Assembly: GCA_024509875.1 (NCBI GenBank)
Contig: JAMPIV010014129.1
Coordinates: forward strand, 110,001-174,000
Reading direction: 5' to 3'
Source: Oreohelix idahoensis
Lineage: Eukaryota > Mollusca > Gastropoda > Stylommatophora > Oreohelicidae
DNA length: 64,000 nucleotides
The position numbers and the translations under genes are program-made. Every line of letters starts with the position of its first letter. Within the stretch, counting starts at the first letter, position 1. The notes under the pieces are model-generated. The model had not been told where the DNA came from. It saw nothing but the letters and a program-made list of their open reading frames with translations, and searched no databases. This document shows, one piece after another, positions 46,977-61,401 of this stretch.

Positions 46977-48482
46977 AAGAACGCAGAATTTTATAGGAAA
47001 AAAATTTAGGAATGCTAAACTACTGTCAGGTGAAACCTATCACCAGTTCTCTGCACGAATAGAGACATACTTGGAGAAATGGACTTCTCTGGGGAAAACC
47101 CAAGATCTTAAGGAAATGGTCCTTATAGAACAACTAAGAGAGTCCATGGCTCCAGACCTGAGAAAGTTTCTCATGGAACAAGGTGCAGAGAGGCTGGGTG
47201 AGTTGCTAAATGTTGCAGAAAGGTATCAAGCGGCTCAGGCAGAGGTATCAGGTAATAAAAAGAAACAGGTAGAAAATTTTAGGGCACCACAGAACTTTAA
47301 TAAATTTGATCCTAGAGATCAAAACAAAGGTAAGCACCAGTTTGATAGGCCACGGTATGACAATAAAAATAAAAACCCACAATTCGATGAAAGGAAATAT
47401 GATGAAAGAAAATCTTTCAACCAAGGAAAAAGGTGGTGTAAAAATTGTAAGATGAACAATCATGACACTGACCATTGTAGAAGGAAACCTCCTCATTGTG
47501 CTGCTATGACATCTGGGAAAAAGGAAAAAAAGGTCAAACCTGCAGAACTACAGGAACCATACCATCCCCCAGTGTGTGAAGATGTCATCTGTAATGGTGT
47601 CACTATAAGGTGTTTATATGATACCGGTTTAGATTACGATTCCGTTGTGAGTTCTCACCTGGTGCAGGCCGATCAATACACCACAGAAACAGTGGAGATT
47701 CAAACTGCAACCAAGGATGTAGCTACCATGACACTTCCCGTCGCCCGGATAAAGGTGAAAACGCGATATGTGGAAGGAATCATAAAAGCAGCAGTGATAA
47801 ATGAGCCAATCTACCCTCTGATATTGGGGTGTAGATATGTCTTCTTGGGGAATCCCAAGAGACCTGTGATATTGGCAACAGTGCAGACCAGATCACAGTC
47901 TAAAAAGGAGGAGGATAATCCAATAAATACTCATCCAGATGAGATGAGGAAGGCACAGGCTGAGGACAAAAACACTCAAGCCGTGTTTCAAGAAGTTGCC
48001 CAAGTCTCATACACCTCCAGGCAAGGGAGAATTTTATATGAAGAACAAGCTGATATATAGGAAGGCTGGATCTGAATCCAATGGTCACGGACAGCTGGTC
48101 CTTCCCACTTCATATAGGACTAAAGTGTTGGAACTAGGGCATGCGATTCCCTTCAGTGGTCATATGGGGATCAGCGCAACAGGACAGCGTATAGCTTGTC
48201 ACTATTTCTGGCCAGGAATAACTGAAGATATCAAACGATATGTAAAATCCTGTCCAGAGTGCCAACGAGTAGCACCTAAACATTGGACTGCACCAGCAAC
48301 TCTGGGGGAAATGCCCATAGTGGGAACACCCTTTGAGAGAGTTGCCGTGGATCTTGTGGGACCTCTCACCCGAACCAAGAGAAGGAACAGCTACATTCTG
48401 ACTCTGGTGGACACTTGTTCTATGTGGGGAGAGGCGGTAGCCCTGTCATCGATTGATTCTAAACATGTGGCAGAGGCATTGC
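46972..48482 (+). pseudogene. E3 gag C-terminus, protease and integrase N-terminal half
   Basis: The first frame (46972-48060) contains the rest of capsid, a CCHC knuckle (CKNCKMNNHDTDHC, spacing 2-4-4), the protease active site CLYDTG and the protease end YPLILGCRYVFLG. A frameshift near 48000 leads into 47996-48490: the zinc-binding region (CPECQ), VAVDLVGPL with the first catalytic Asp, and ILTLVDTCSMW. The frame is cut by the nested LTR at 48483. A CCHC knuckle is present here but not in E2. Confidence 0.88.
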
Positions 48483-50928
48483 TGTCGTGAAATATTCTAA
48501 TCCACATATATAAATTATCAGGTAAATATAAAGCCTAACAAATAAATTCTAATAAAGAAAAGAGCAATGGTAAAATAACAGTGCTGTCACAATAACTGTA
48601 CTCGAAATCCCCCTTGTTTTATGCTTCGTCTGCAAATTGTAACGCTTTCACGTTGATAGTAAAAGCCTACTATATTATTACCCGCTTTCTTCAATGAAAC
48701 GTGTGCTGTATTTCTTGGAAAAACATTTGAGATACGCAAGCTGAACAATGACCTAATTTTAATATTTCATTCATTCCATTTTATACACAGCGTAACTAAA
48801 AGACAGATAAAGCAGGATAGAGAGAAGGGAGAGGCAGAAAGCCGAACGCATGCAAAATTAAACACGCGTCTCGCTATTGATGCCACCCCAACAAGCGTAA
48901 CGCGATACACAATTACTACTATCACGCGTGTAAGGCCACATGCACTAACTTTTTCGGACGGACAGTGATAAAAACACTAACCTTCCCAGAGTTAGGTTTT
49001 AAAATCACGAAAAACGCTTATTAGAAAAGATAACAATAGATGGGTTTACGTTTGAAAACATTACAGTACCCAGACAGCACATCTTCGAAACAGGAGGTAG
49101 AAGAAATTGCATATTTTGAACGCAGCCACTTAGCTCTTTTAAATTTGTATATTTGGGTTCCTTAGGGCTTGCTGACAAAGAATATGTAAAACGTTACGCA
49201 AATAGTCTAGGAATTAACAAGTTATAGCCAAAATAAAATGATGGTGCTGTCAGACAACACCCCAAAATCAGAATCGCTCAGTGGTAGATTTTTTAAACCT
49301 TACGTACGGAAATAGCCTACCATGTAAACTCCAAATTGATTGGAGCGCAACAAATATAAGACTAAACACGATTGGTCGGACTATAAATACTATCTTTGGT
49401 TGTTAGGGGAGACGTAGGAAGGTAAAATTTTTTCAAACACTTGTCGAAACGTGGCTCCATTGGCCAGACTCGCTGATATAATCACTTAGGAGCGTTAGTT
49501 CGAGACCACTAGTTCAAATAAGCTTGATAAAGCAACAGTGCGTTGAAGCCAGCTCATATTTTTGCTAAATAAAAGCCTGGAACATAAGCAGATGGGAATT
49601 TGTGCCAGTATTTGTGCCAGAATTCATTGCTAGTCAACGTATCTGTGTTTATTCTATGAATTGTGGTAAGCTTGAAACATTCAGTATCTTTTAATGAAAA
49701 TTGAATGTGAATTGTTAATTTATGCCTGTATATATGTGTAGTTCAGTAGCAAACATGATGTAAAGCCTATAATGCTCCAGCCTGAACAGAAGGTGTCGGA
49801 GGAAAGTAAAACGGCATGGAATGGCCAAACAGTACACTGACACCTAGATGATTGACTAGAAAGAAATAATGCTGGAAGTGCAGAGGCGTAGTAACCATTA
49901 AGGAGGTTAATACTGGTATAAAGTATTTCAGATGAAGCTGACAGTTCGCCTAACGCTCTGAACTCAATGTTTGTGATGTATTGTGCTCAGTGTAGAACTA
50001 GAGTATCAATTAGTTATGAAGTAGAAGGTACATCCTTCTTGTTTTCAGGGACCGTGGTCTTGATGGTATTGAGCAGCAGCACCTGGTCAGAGCTTTGCTG
50101 AATCCAGAGTCGGACAGCATACTCCTTGGTCCATTTAGCTATCAGTGAGGTGTCTCCAGAGCCCAGGGGAGAAATCGAGCAGAGGAGTCTTTTCCTGCCG
50201 CCATCACGCAAGATAAGCTGATGTGGCCAGCTGAGCTCAAAATTATGTACCCCATCTTAAAATGACCTTGTAAAAATAACATTAAGAGGGGAATTAAATT
50301 GTTTTAATATCAGGAACTGAGAACATCTCCAATACTAGTTCCAATAAAGACAAACTATTGAAGTCATGATGACAAATACCAACAGAGCTTGAACAAAACA
50401 AAACCAGTATCACCTCATATTACTACTACACAACTGACACACATAGGATACTTTTAATAATATATGTCACTACAATATTCATATTGATAAATTCTGTACA
50501 TATAACTTGTAATTAAAATTGATTGTGATTCCTGGTTCCCTTTGAATTTGAATCAGGACACATATCCATTCATGACAGCAATGAATACATATTGTTATTT
50601 GAAAAGTTATCAGTGACTCCTTTAAGATATCCTTGTAGAGTGTTTTATGTATGTGAGTGTCAATGTGTTGTCACGTGTAGTGGAATAAATTAAATTGTTT
50701 ATCTGTCTGTTGTTGTTTTGACTTACACTTCATCATACACATACCCTAGACATATAACGTAGTCATCACACTATTCCAGAATAATTCTGACTGAGATATA
50801 TATATATGTGGCAGCAAGTAAGGTTATCTATAATACACTACTCTTATTAGATATAGATACCTTCACAGCTGATCTCAGTCAGTACACTAAGTCCCCTATA
50901 AATATTTATAACATCCCACTTCACCACA
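48483..50928 (+). mobile_element. Solo LTR of the E3 family nested in E3 integrase
   Basis: The 2446-bp segment has the same TGTCGTGA start and CACCACA end as the E3 LTRs. It is flanked by a 5-bp duplication, attgc (48478-48482 and 50929-50933). No internal sequence remains, so it arose by recombination between the two LTRs of a second insertion. It is more diverged from, and longer than, the two E3 LTRs. The integrase reading frame on either side is compatible once the insertion is disregarded. Confidence 0.94.
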
Positions 50929-50929
50929 A

Positions 50930-52450
50930 TTGCTCACAATTTTCCCAAGGTTAGGCTTTCCCAATCAAATCTTGACTGATAATGGCTCTCAGTTCAAGGG
51001 GAAACTAACAGAAGAAGTTTTCAGGATCTTCCAGGCCAAACACTTCCATTGTAGTGTGTACCACCCCCAAGGGAACGGCCAAGTGAGAAGATTTAATGGC
51101 ACGTTGATGTCAATCCTGAGAAAGTTGGCACACGAAAAACCAGATACGTGGGACCAGTACCTTCACGCCGCCCTCTTTGCTTATCGGGAGGTACCCCATA
51201 GTTCAACCGGAATGGCCCCGGCAACATTATTATTTGGAAGGCCAATAAAAGGTCCACTGGAAGCGCTGTTAAGAACGTGGACTGATGAAAAAGCAGAGGA
51301 AAATATTACATCCTCATACCAATATGTGAATGAGCTGACCACTCGTTTAAAAACTGGCTGGAAACTTGCCAATGAAAAATTGAAACAAGCCAGGAAGAAA
51401 CATGCTGCCTATTATAACAGGAAAGCTAAAGACAGAGATTTGGCTGTGGGAAAGAAGGTACTGCTTCTTCTACCCGGTAGCCAGAATAAGTTACAAATTG
51501 GATGGCAAGGTCCCTATACAGTTCTAGAGAAGGTGTCTAGAACAAATTATAAGATAGATAAGAAGGGGAAAGAAAAAATCTATCATGTGAATCTCCTGAA
51601 GAAATATTTGGAAAGAGAACATCAGGAAGAGACACACTTGTTGACCTTGTCCATTGCCATGGAGATGAAAAAGGAACCACTTTCATCATTTGAATATCCA
51701 TTACACCCCTGTGAGACAGCGGCACAGGTGAAAATCAGTACACATTTAACGAAAACTCAGAAAGAGAGAGTGCAACAGGTTCTAGATAATCATGCAGAGG
51801 TGTTAACAGACCGACCAAGGCATACAAACCTGATGGAATATAATATGAAGCTGATAGACCCCACACCTGTATGTATGAAACCCTATTCGATTCCTTTTGC
51901 TAAGGAGAAAGCTTTGAAGGAAGAGATAGACTATTTGTTGAAGGAAGGAATTATTTCACACAGTGAATCTTCGTATAGTTCCGGTGTTGTACTCTTAAGG
52001 AAGCCCTCTGGAGAACATAGACTCTGTATAGATTACAGGAGACTGAATGCTATTACAGAAGGACAGGTGGATCCATTGCCGGATACAAATCAGTTGTTTG
52101 CCAGACTAAATAAAGCTAAATATTTCTCAAAAGTGGATCTGAGTAAAGGATACTATCAGATTCCAGTAAAGCCTGAGGTTAGACCATACCTAGCTTTTAG
52201 TACCTCAGAAGGACACTATGAGTTTAATAGATTGCCATTTGGATTGAAGAATGCGCCTAGTGTCTTCTCTAGAATGATGAGAAAATTATTGGACCCTCTG
52301 AATAATCCATGTATCACAAATTTCATGGATGATATCCTTATAGCAACAGAAACATTTGAGGAACACATTGACTCTCTGAACATGCTGTTTAATCGACTTA
52401 GGGAAAGCGAATTTAACAGCCCGACCAACCAAATGTTGCGTTGGATGTAA
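50930..52450 (+). pseudogene. E3 integrase C-terminal half and reverse transcriptase
   Basis: The frame carries the second integrase Asp (LTDNGSQF), the catalytic Glu region YHPQGNGQVRRF (here Val-Arg replaces the usual Val-Glu, so the Glu is lost), LFAYREVPHSS and the GPY/F module (IGWQGPY). Reverse transcriptase follows with LCIDYRRLNAI, DLSKGYYQIPV, LPFGLKNAPSVFSRMM and FMDD in TNFMDDILIA. It ends at about 52450 through a frameshift. Confidence 0.9.
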
Positions 52451-52454
52451 AGAA

Positions 52455-53173
52455 TTGGAATTCTTGGGACACACAGTTTATCAGGGAAACATGACCCCTG
52501 ACCCAAAGAATTTAGAGAAACTAAAGAAAGCCCCGAGACCACAAACCAAGAAAGACGTGAGATCCTTTGTCTCATTATGTGGTTTCTACCAAAAGTATAT
52601 CAAAAACTTTAATTCCATATGTGCACCGTTAACTGATTTGACACGTAAGGGAAATCCAGATCGAATTACATGGACACCACAATGTGAAATGGCTTACCAA
52701 GAATTGAAGGAAAAGCTCACAAGTAAACCTATTTTGAAATTACCTGACTTAAGTCAAGAATTCATAGTAAGGACAGATGCCAGTAATATTGGGTTAGGTG
52801 CAATGCAACTTTGCTACAGAAATCAGATGCATTGGATGGGGAATTAAGCCCAGTGGCATATGCTAGCCGAAAGTTGAATAAAGCTGAAACCAATTACTCA
52901 ACTAGCGAAAAAGAATGTCTTGCAGTAATATGGGCGATAAAGAAATTCAATATTTATCTGTATGGGAAGGCATTTAAGTTGCAAACGGATCACAAACCTT
53001 TGTCGTTTCTAGCACAGGCTAGACATGAGAATTCTAGATTACTCCGTTGGTCATTATTGATGCAGCCATTTGAGTTTAGCATAGAGTATATAAGTGGAAA
53101 AACAAATCTGGGAGCGGATTTTTTAAGCCGCCATCCGTGTGATGAGAATCACCCTAAACTCCAGGAAAAATAA
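52455..53173 (+). pseudogene. E3 reverse transcriptase thumb and RNase H
   Basis: The first frame has FLGHTVYQGN, CGFYQKYIKNF and the RNase H start IVRTDASNIGLGAM. A shift at about 52810 leads to VAYASRKLNKAETNYS, EKECLAVIWAI, LQTDHKPL and GADFLSRHP, with a stop at 53173. All core RNase H motifs are recognisable, though the gene is split. Confidence 0.9.
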
Positions 53174-53226
53174 TAAATTTCTCTATGTGTATATAGAATT
53201 ATAGACTGACATATAACGTCTGTTTT

Positions 53227-53238
53227 AAGTGGGGAGGA
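53227..53238 (+). other. E3 polypurine tract
   Basis: AAGTGGGGAGGA lies immediately before the 3' LTR. Confidence 0.75.
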
Positions 53239-53240
53239 TT

Positions 53241-55297
53241 TGTCGTGAGAAATTCTAATCCACATATATAAATTAAAACGTAAATGTAAAGCCTAACAAA
53301 TAAATTTAATAAAAGGAAAGAAGAATGGTAAAGAACAGTGCTGTCACAATGACTGTACTCGAAATCCCCCTTGTTTTCTCCTTCGTCTGCAAATTGTAAC
53401 GTTTCACGTTGATAGTAAAAGCCTACTGCTTCAATACCCGCTTTCTACGATAAAACGTGTACTGCCTTTCTAAGAAAAACCTTGAGATACGCAGCTGACC
53501 TAGATTTAAAATTCCATTCATGTCATTTTATACACTACGTTACCAAAAACGAAAGACAGATGGACTAAGGATAGAAAGAAAGGGAGGGGCTGAAAGCCGG
53601 GACGCATGCAACACTAAACACGCGTCTCGCTATACAATTACTACCAACACGCGTGTAAGGCCACAAGCACTAACTTTTTTCAAATCGATAGTGATAAAAA
53701 AACACTACCCATACGAGTTAGGTTTTAAAAAACTTACAAAACGCTTATTAGGAAACATGACATTATACTGGTTTACGTTTGAAAACATTACAGTACCCAG
53801 ACACCACATCGTATTCGAAGTGAACAGGAGGTAGAAGAAGATGCATATTTTGAACGCAGCCCCTTAGCCCCATTAAATTTATATATTTGGGTTCCTTAGG
53901 ACTTGCTGACAAAGAATATGTTAAACGTTACGCAAATAGTCTAGGAATTAACAAATTATAGCCAAAAGAAATAGTGAGGGATGTCAGACAACACCAAAAT
54001 CAGAATCGCTCAGTGGCAGATTTTCACACCACCATTGTACGGAAAATAGGTCCCCATGTTAAAACCTATTTGATTGGATAGAAGTAAATGTAAGGCTAAA
54101 CACGATTAGTCGGACTATAAATACTACTTCTTTGTTGCTAGGAGACGGAAGGAAGGGTACTTTTTTTTTGAAAAGCTGTGTAAACATGGCACGATTGGTT
54201 AGACCCGCCAATATAGTCAATCAGAGGCGTCAGGTCAGCACCACATTTTCAAATAAACTTACTAAAGAACCAGTGCGTTGAGCGCCAGTGCATATTTTTT
54301 CTAAATAAAAGCCTGGGACATCGGCAGATCGAAATTGTGCTATATTCATTGCCAGTCAACGTAACTGTGTATGGAGGAAAGTAAAACTACATGGAATTGC
54401 CAAACAGTACACTGACACCTATCTTATTAACTAGAAAGAAATAATGCTGGAATTGCAGAGGCGTAGTAACCATTAGGGAGGAGTATACTGGTGAAAATTG
54501 TTTCAGATGAAGATAGCAGTTGGCCTACCGCTCTGAACTCAGTGTTTGTTATGTATTGTGTTCAGTCTGGAAATTTATTATAAATTAGTTCTGAAATAGG
54601 AGGTACAACCTTCTTGTTTCAGGGACCGTGGTCCTAAAGTTATTGAGCAGCACCTGGTCTGAGCTTTGCTGAACCTAGAGGCTGACAGCATACTCCTGGG
54701 TCCAGACAGTAACCAGTGAGGTGTCTCCAGAACACAGGGAGGCTATCGAGCAGAGGAGTCTTTTCCTGCCGCCATCACGAAAGGTATTACCTCATATTAC
54801 TACTACACAACTGACACACATAGGATAATATTAATAAAATATGTCATTACAAGGTTCATATTGATAAATTCTGTACATATAAATTGTAATTACAATTGAT
54901 TGTGATTCCTGGTTCACTTTGTATTTGAATCAGGACACATATATTAGTAAAAGTAATTAATACATATTTGTATTTGAAACTTTCCCAGTCCTCATTTAAG
55001 ATAGTCTTATAGAGTGTTAAATGTGTGTGAGTGTCACAGTGTTGTCAAGTGTGGTGGAATAAATTAAATTGTTTATCTGTCTGTTGTTGTTGTGACTTAC
55101 ACTTCATCATATACATACCCTAGACATTTAACGTAGTCATCACAATATTCCAGAATAATTCTGACTGAGGTATAATGTGGTAGCAAGTAAGGTTATCTGT
55201 AAAACACTACACCTATTAGATACAGATACCTTCACAGCTGATCTCAGTCAGTACACTAAGTCCCCTATAAATATTTATAACATCCCACTTTACCACA
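53241..55297 (+). repeat. E3 3' LTR
   Basis: 2057 bp. It is missing about 200 bp found in the solo LTR just before 54785, but keeps the block that the 5' LTR has lost. Otherwise it is nearly identical to the 5' LTR. Confidence 0.93.
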
Positions 55298-55302
55298 CCC
55301 AT

Positions 55303-55704
55303 TTACCTTAGTTTTTTTTCAATGTATGTGTCTTGTTGTCACATAATTGTTGTGTGTGTAGAGTAACTTGTTTTATTTTAGATAGGGAGACAGAGACTGT
55401 CTTGGAAACAAAGCACAGTCGTACGGAAAGGCTGGAGTAGAGAAACCTACTCACTCCAGAGATATATCTTTCCCTCAACCTACCACCAGTGAACCTAATG
55501 TCTATACATTCTCGTGTATCTGTCACGCTCTTAGACGGGCCAAATAAAACAATTTACCTACCGTACGACACTGAGATAAAACGTATACTTTCCTAACAAT
55601 AATAATTTTTTAGCTTTAAAAAAAAAAAGATTTTTTACAGTTTCGTTTCTTTGAAATAATACGTAAGACTAGTTCCCCTTGACAACAGCAAATGTGTGTG
55701 TATA
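55303..55704. other. Intron 1 sequence without recognised gene
   Basis: No motif is seen between the E3 target site and the TTTA array. Confidence 0.4.
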
Positions 55705-55739
55705 TATATATATATTTATTTATTTATTTATTTATATAT

Positions 55740-55774
<35 letters not shown>

Positions 55775-55794
55775 TATATTTATATATTTATATA
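55705..55794. repeat. (TTTA)n microsatellite
   Basis: TTTA and TATATT units run up to the left end of the Tigger remnant. Confidence 0.95.
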
Positions 55795-58084
<2,290 letters not shown>

Positions 58085-58241
58085 CTGTATTGTCCACGTC
58101 AACTTCTTTTAGTCTGTGACCGAGGGTAATTACGGACTCATCAGCGGCGAGAATTCCTTTCCCTGGCGTGACCAGCCGTTTAGCTATACTGGACAGTTCA
58201 GCCTCTTGGTCTGGGGCCAAGTATGGGGTAAATCTGGACAT
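58085..58241 (-). CDS. Fructose-bisphosphate aldolase, coding exon 1 (partial gene)
   Basis: This exon encodes the N-terminus of a class I aldolase, the cytosolic (beta/alpha)8-barrel enzyme that cleaves fructose 1,6-bisphosphate in glycolysis. It begins at an ATG (58239-58241) with A at -3 and encodes 52 residues plus one base. The signature PGKGILAADES is at residues 26-36, with Asp34 matching catalytic Asp33 of vertebrate aldolases. It ends at 58085, followed on the minus strand by a GT donor (58084-58083). The extra G joins AG of exon 2 to make Glu53, a phase 1 intron. The segment after DES (VITLGHR) departs from the usual form, with His where a phosphate-binding Lys normally sits. Family assignment is by recognition, supported by the matching splice phases of the two later exons. 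Confidence 0.93.
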
Positions 58242-58400
58242 GTTTGAAGATGTTCACAAACACTTGACGTGCCTATCTTGTGTTAACTGGACAGTTAAGT
58301 TAGGGCACATTTCTTACGCGTCTCGTTTTCGCGTTCACAAAAGTTACATTCAGTGCGTTCGGTAGTAAATATATATAAATATATAAAGTAATTTACGGAA
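58242..58400 (-). promoter_or_regulatory. Putative aldolase 5' leader and core promoter
   Basis: Upstream of the aldolase ATG on the minus strand, an A/T run with overlapping TATA-like motifs occupies 58361-58389. About 30 bases downstream of it a CACTGAATG segment (58356-58348) could serve as initiator. This would give an untranslated leader of about 110 bases with no upstream ATG-rich structure. A leader intron is possible instead: a pyrimidine-rich ctgtccag lies about 50 bases before the ATG. Only position and base composition support this call. Confidence 0.25.
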
Positions 58401-58679
58401 TTCCCGTTATGTACGCGTGTTATTAATATTGTCTAGTTGTCTCTACATATGCCACGATTGATGAAGGAGCCGAGCGTACCAAGTGGAGATGCTCCTTAAG
58501 GAGCCACCTCAGATAAGGCGAAAAGAAGTTCTCACAACAAGCACAAGAGAAAAAAAAACACGTCAAAAGGAACAACTGAAAAAAAGCAGTAGAGATCTAT
58601 TACCTTAAGGGCGCATTTCCATGGCCAGTAATGGCAGAAGGGGCTACTATACTATACTATACCATACTATTTATTACAA
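58401..58679. other. Aldolase 5' flank
   Basis: No feature beyond an imperfect ACTAT repeat at about 58645-58672. Confidence 0.4.
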
Positions 58680-59560
58680 ATAAGGGAGGGAAACCTGAGG
58701 CCTGTAAACAGTAAATTAATATGAAACAAATATAAAGGTATGTTATCAGGCACTCGCAGGAAATAAAGAAGTAGAACACCAGACAACAGAAAAACAACAG
58801 ACATGAGTGGCTTACCCAGGATTTGAACACTGGACCTTCCGTGCGACAACCCCGCCTAGCCATGCAAGCGAATCACACTATCCGCTCTGCCATCTACGCA
58901 TCATCAAAAAATGATGTTTCAATGGCAGGTCAATAGTGCGAACCACAATACACGACACCAGAAGTCCTCCATGGGCAGTTCAGCCTATTAATGACGCAAT
59001 CACTTCTGTTGTATTTCTATCAAGCAGTATAGGCCGAATCCAACAAGACCCTTAGGACCTTAATACTGTGTCCAGTTCCTGCAGACTTAGAACAGTAAGA
59101 ACTTATGTTATCTTTATAAATAAATTATTTATTGCAAAATCTGTAATGGTAGTCATGAAAGGCCGCTCGTATACTAAGAGTTAATGTCTTTGTCTTGTTG
59201 GACTGACCAATACTGATATATAGGGGAACAACAGAAGTGATTGCGTCATTAATAGGCTGAACTGCCCATGATAAAGTTCCGGTGTTTTGTATAGAGGTTC
59301 GCACTAATGACCTGTCATTGAAACATCCTTTTTGGGGATGCGTAGATGGCAGGGAGGACAGTGTGATTCGCTTGCATAGCTAGGCGGTGTTGTCGCACGG
59401 AAGGTCCAGGGTTCAAATCCTGGGTAAGCCACTCATGTCTGTTGTTTTTCTGTTGTCTAGTGTTCTACTTCTTTATTTCCTACGAGTGCCTTATAACATA
59501 CCTTTATATTTGTTTCATATTAATTTACTGTTTACAGGCCTCGTGGTTTCCCTTCCTTAT
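58680..59560. repeat. Large inverted repeat, about 333-bp arms, each with a tRNA-like core
   Basis: Arms 58680-59011 and 59228-59560 are inverted copies separated by a 216-bp spacer. Each arm has a B-box-like GGTTCAAATCC (right arm about 59409-59419, left arm inverted) in a tRNA-like stretch ending GGGTAAGCCACTC. The tRNA-like part is in the middle of the arm, with about 120 bp before and 150 bp after it. It could be two SINEs in opposite orientation at one site or a foldback transposon. Confidence 0.8.
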
Positions 59561-60482
59561 GAGATACATTTAACAAATTGCTCTGAAACTGAGTAAAATT
59601 TATGATTAATGGCAGTATAATTCTGCGTGGAATTCACAAGGAGGGAATCATCTACTTATTCTTATGCGAAAAGGGAGGCAACCACTCTGAATCGACAAAA
59701 AACAAACCAATAAAGATATGAGGTAGTGAAAGGGAGAAACTCATCGGAATTTAAAAAGGAGATTCAACCAGAGACAGATTAGACCAATCAGATTGATGAG
59801 GGGGAGATCCATTCGAACACAGGCTCTATTGAATCTTACGAACTGGGAAACTGTATATAAGCCTGCGTTAGCTTCAATTCTGGACTCTCAAAGATTCACT
59901 TCAAGATCTCATAACCTGAGAAGACGCCCAGCAAAATATATAAATTGTTAATTATTTTATTGTCATGTAATTTGATTTAATATTTAACATTAATGTTATG
60001 ACTGACTTTGATTTACATGATGGTGTTTTATCTCGGTACTCCCAACACTACGCTGACTGCTGAATCTGGTCTCCATTTGAATATAACCTGAAAACTACCC
60101 TGAACGCAGCTAGGGTCCTTATCGGGACTATACATTGTTAGCATACAGTAATTTGTAGGACCTAGTTTTTTTTATGCTGTGTGTGTACAAGATTTCGTTT
60201 TCTTTTTCTTCTTCTAATTTCTCTTCTTCTTCTTCTTCGTTCGATGCAAATTCCTCTATTTTTGTAAGGGAAACCACTTTGGCATAACTTAGGACCAACG
60301 GGAATTAATTAGGACAGAATTCCGAAAATTTTTGAAATCATTATATATGACGTACTGCTTTGACCGACACGACCACGGCTTCATGTCTATGTGGTCAAAA
60401 TGAGGGTTAGAATCAATAGTGGTCCCTCATCATTTGAGGATCATCTTAATTGTAGAGAACATATACCACAGTCTGGAACTTA

Positions 60483-61401
60483 CAAGGTCTGTCCGGAAAG
60501 TAATGAAACTGATTCCATAAAATTGGTTTATTTCAAGACATGCTTACATACACTAAAAATTCTTCGAAATAACATCCTTGAGCATCAATACACCGTTGCC
60601 AGCGGTTCTGCCACGCGTCGTAGCTCGCCTGGAAGTCTTGAATGGGGATCTCTTTCAAAGCACTCGTCACGGCAGCTTGCATGTTTTTAACAGTCCCAAA
60701 ATGGTGTCCTTTCAAGCTGGGGAAACAAAAAGAAGTCAGCCGGGGCCAAGTCCGGGCTGTAGGGAGGTTGAGGCAGCATTGCCACGGTTTGTTTCGCCAG
60801 AAACTCTCTCACTGACAGGGACGCATGAGCCGGCGCATTGTCGTGGTGAATAACCCAGGTGTTGGTCATCTCCGGGCGGACGCGCGCGATTCTGTTCTTC
60901 AGCCGTTTAAGCACTTCCACGTAAAATGCAGCGTTGACCGTTTGTCCAGGTGGTACAAACTCCTTATGGACAACACCTTTAGAGTCAAAAAAGACAATGA
61001 GCATCGATTTCATCTTCGATTTGCTCATTCGAACCTCGACGCTCTCTCTTCCTTCTTTGAACGTTTTGCGCCACCGAAACACTTGTGCTTTCGATAAAGC
61101 ATCCTTCCCGTAGGCTTTCTGTATCATAGCAAGCGTCTCGGTCGCGGATTTTTCAAGTTTTACACAAAACTTTATCGCGTATCGCTGCTCGACATTCCTC
61201 TGCATTTTGACCGTTACGCGACGCTCAAACAGCTGTCCACTTCGCAAGCGATCCGCACTCTGTAAAAGCTCAGAGCCAACTGACGAGAAATCTATCGTTT
61301 ACCTAACATCCCCCACCAACCGTCACGCCTGGAGACTCCGCCACCCGGCCCATCTGAATGGCCCAAGAAAATCAGTCTCATTACTTTTCGGACAGACCTT
61401 G
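60483..61401 (-). mobile_element. Mariner-family transposon, 919 bp, internally deleted
   Basis: Perfect-looking terminal repeats with CAAGGTCTGTCCG and AAAGTAATGA blocks lie at both ends. TA duplications lie at 60481-60482 and 61402-61403. The other R2 copy has an uninterrupted site at about 36050-36065, which confirms the boundaries. Confidence 0.95.
60533..61205 (-). pseudogene. Mariner transposase, internally deleted and frameshifted
   Basis: The frame starts MQRNVEQRYAIKFC at 61205 with the helix-turn-helix (KAQVFRWRKTFKEGRESVEV). A deletion then joins directly to MKSMLIVFFDSKGVV, removing the first catalytic Asp region. The second (VIHHDNAPAH) and third (PYSPDLAPADFFLF) catalytic Asp motifs follow. 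A frameshift near 60712 separates the C-terminus (KGHHFGTVKNMQAAVTSAL, ending GCYFEEF). Confidence 0.9.

Larger units (their letters stand above)
44264..55297 (+). mobile_element. E3: Gmr1-like Ty3/Gypsy element, complete but decayed, with nested solo LTR
   Basis: LTRs at 44264-46106 and 53241-55297 bound gag, protease, integrase, reverse transcriptase and RNase H on the plus strand. The 5-bp duplication cccat lies at 44259-44263 and 55298-55302. A second insertion of the same family, now a solo LTR (48483-50928), splits integrase. Frameshifts occur in gag, reverse transcriptase and RNase H. Integrase precedes reverse transcriptase. The element is antisense to the aldolase gene in intron 1. 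Confidence 0.95.
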
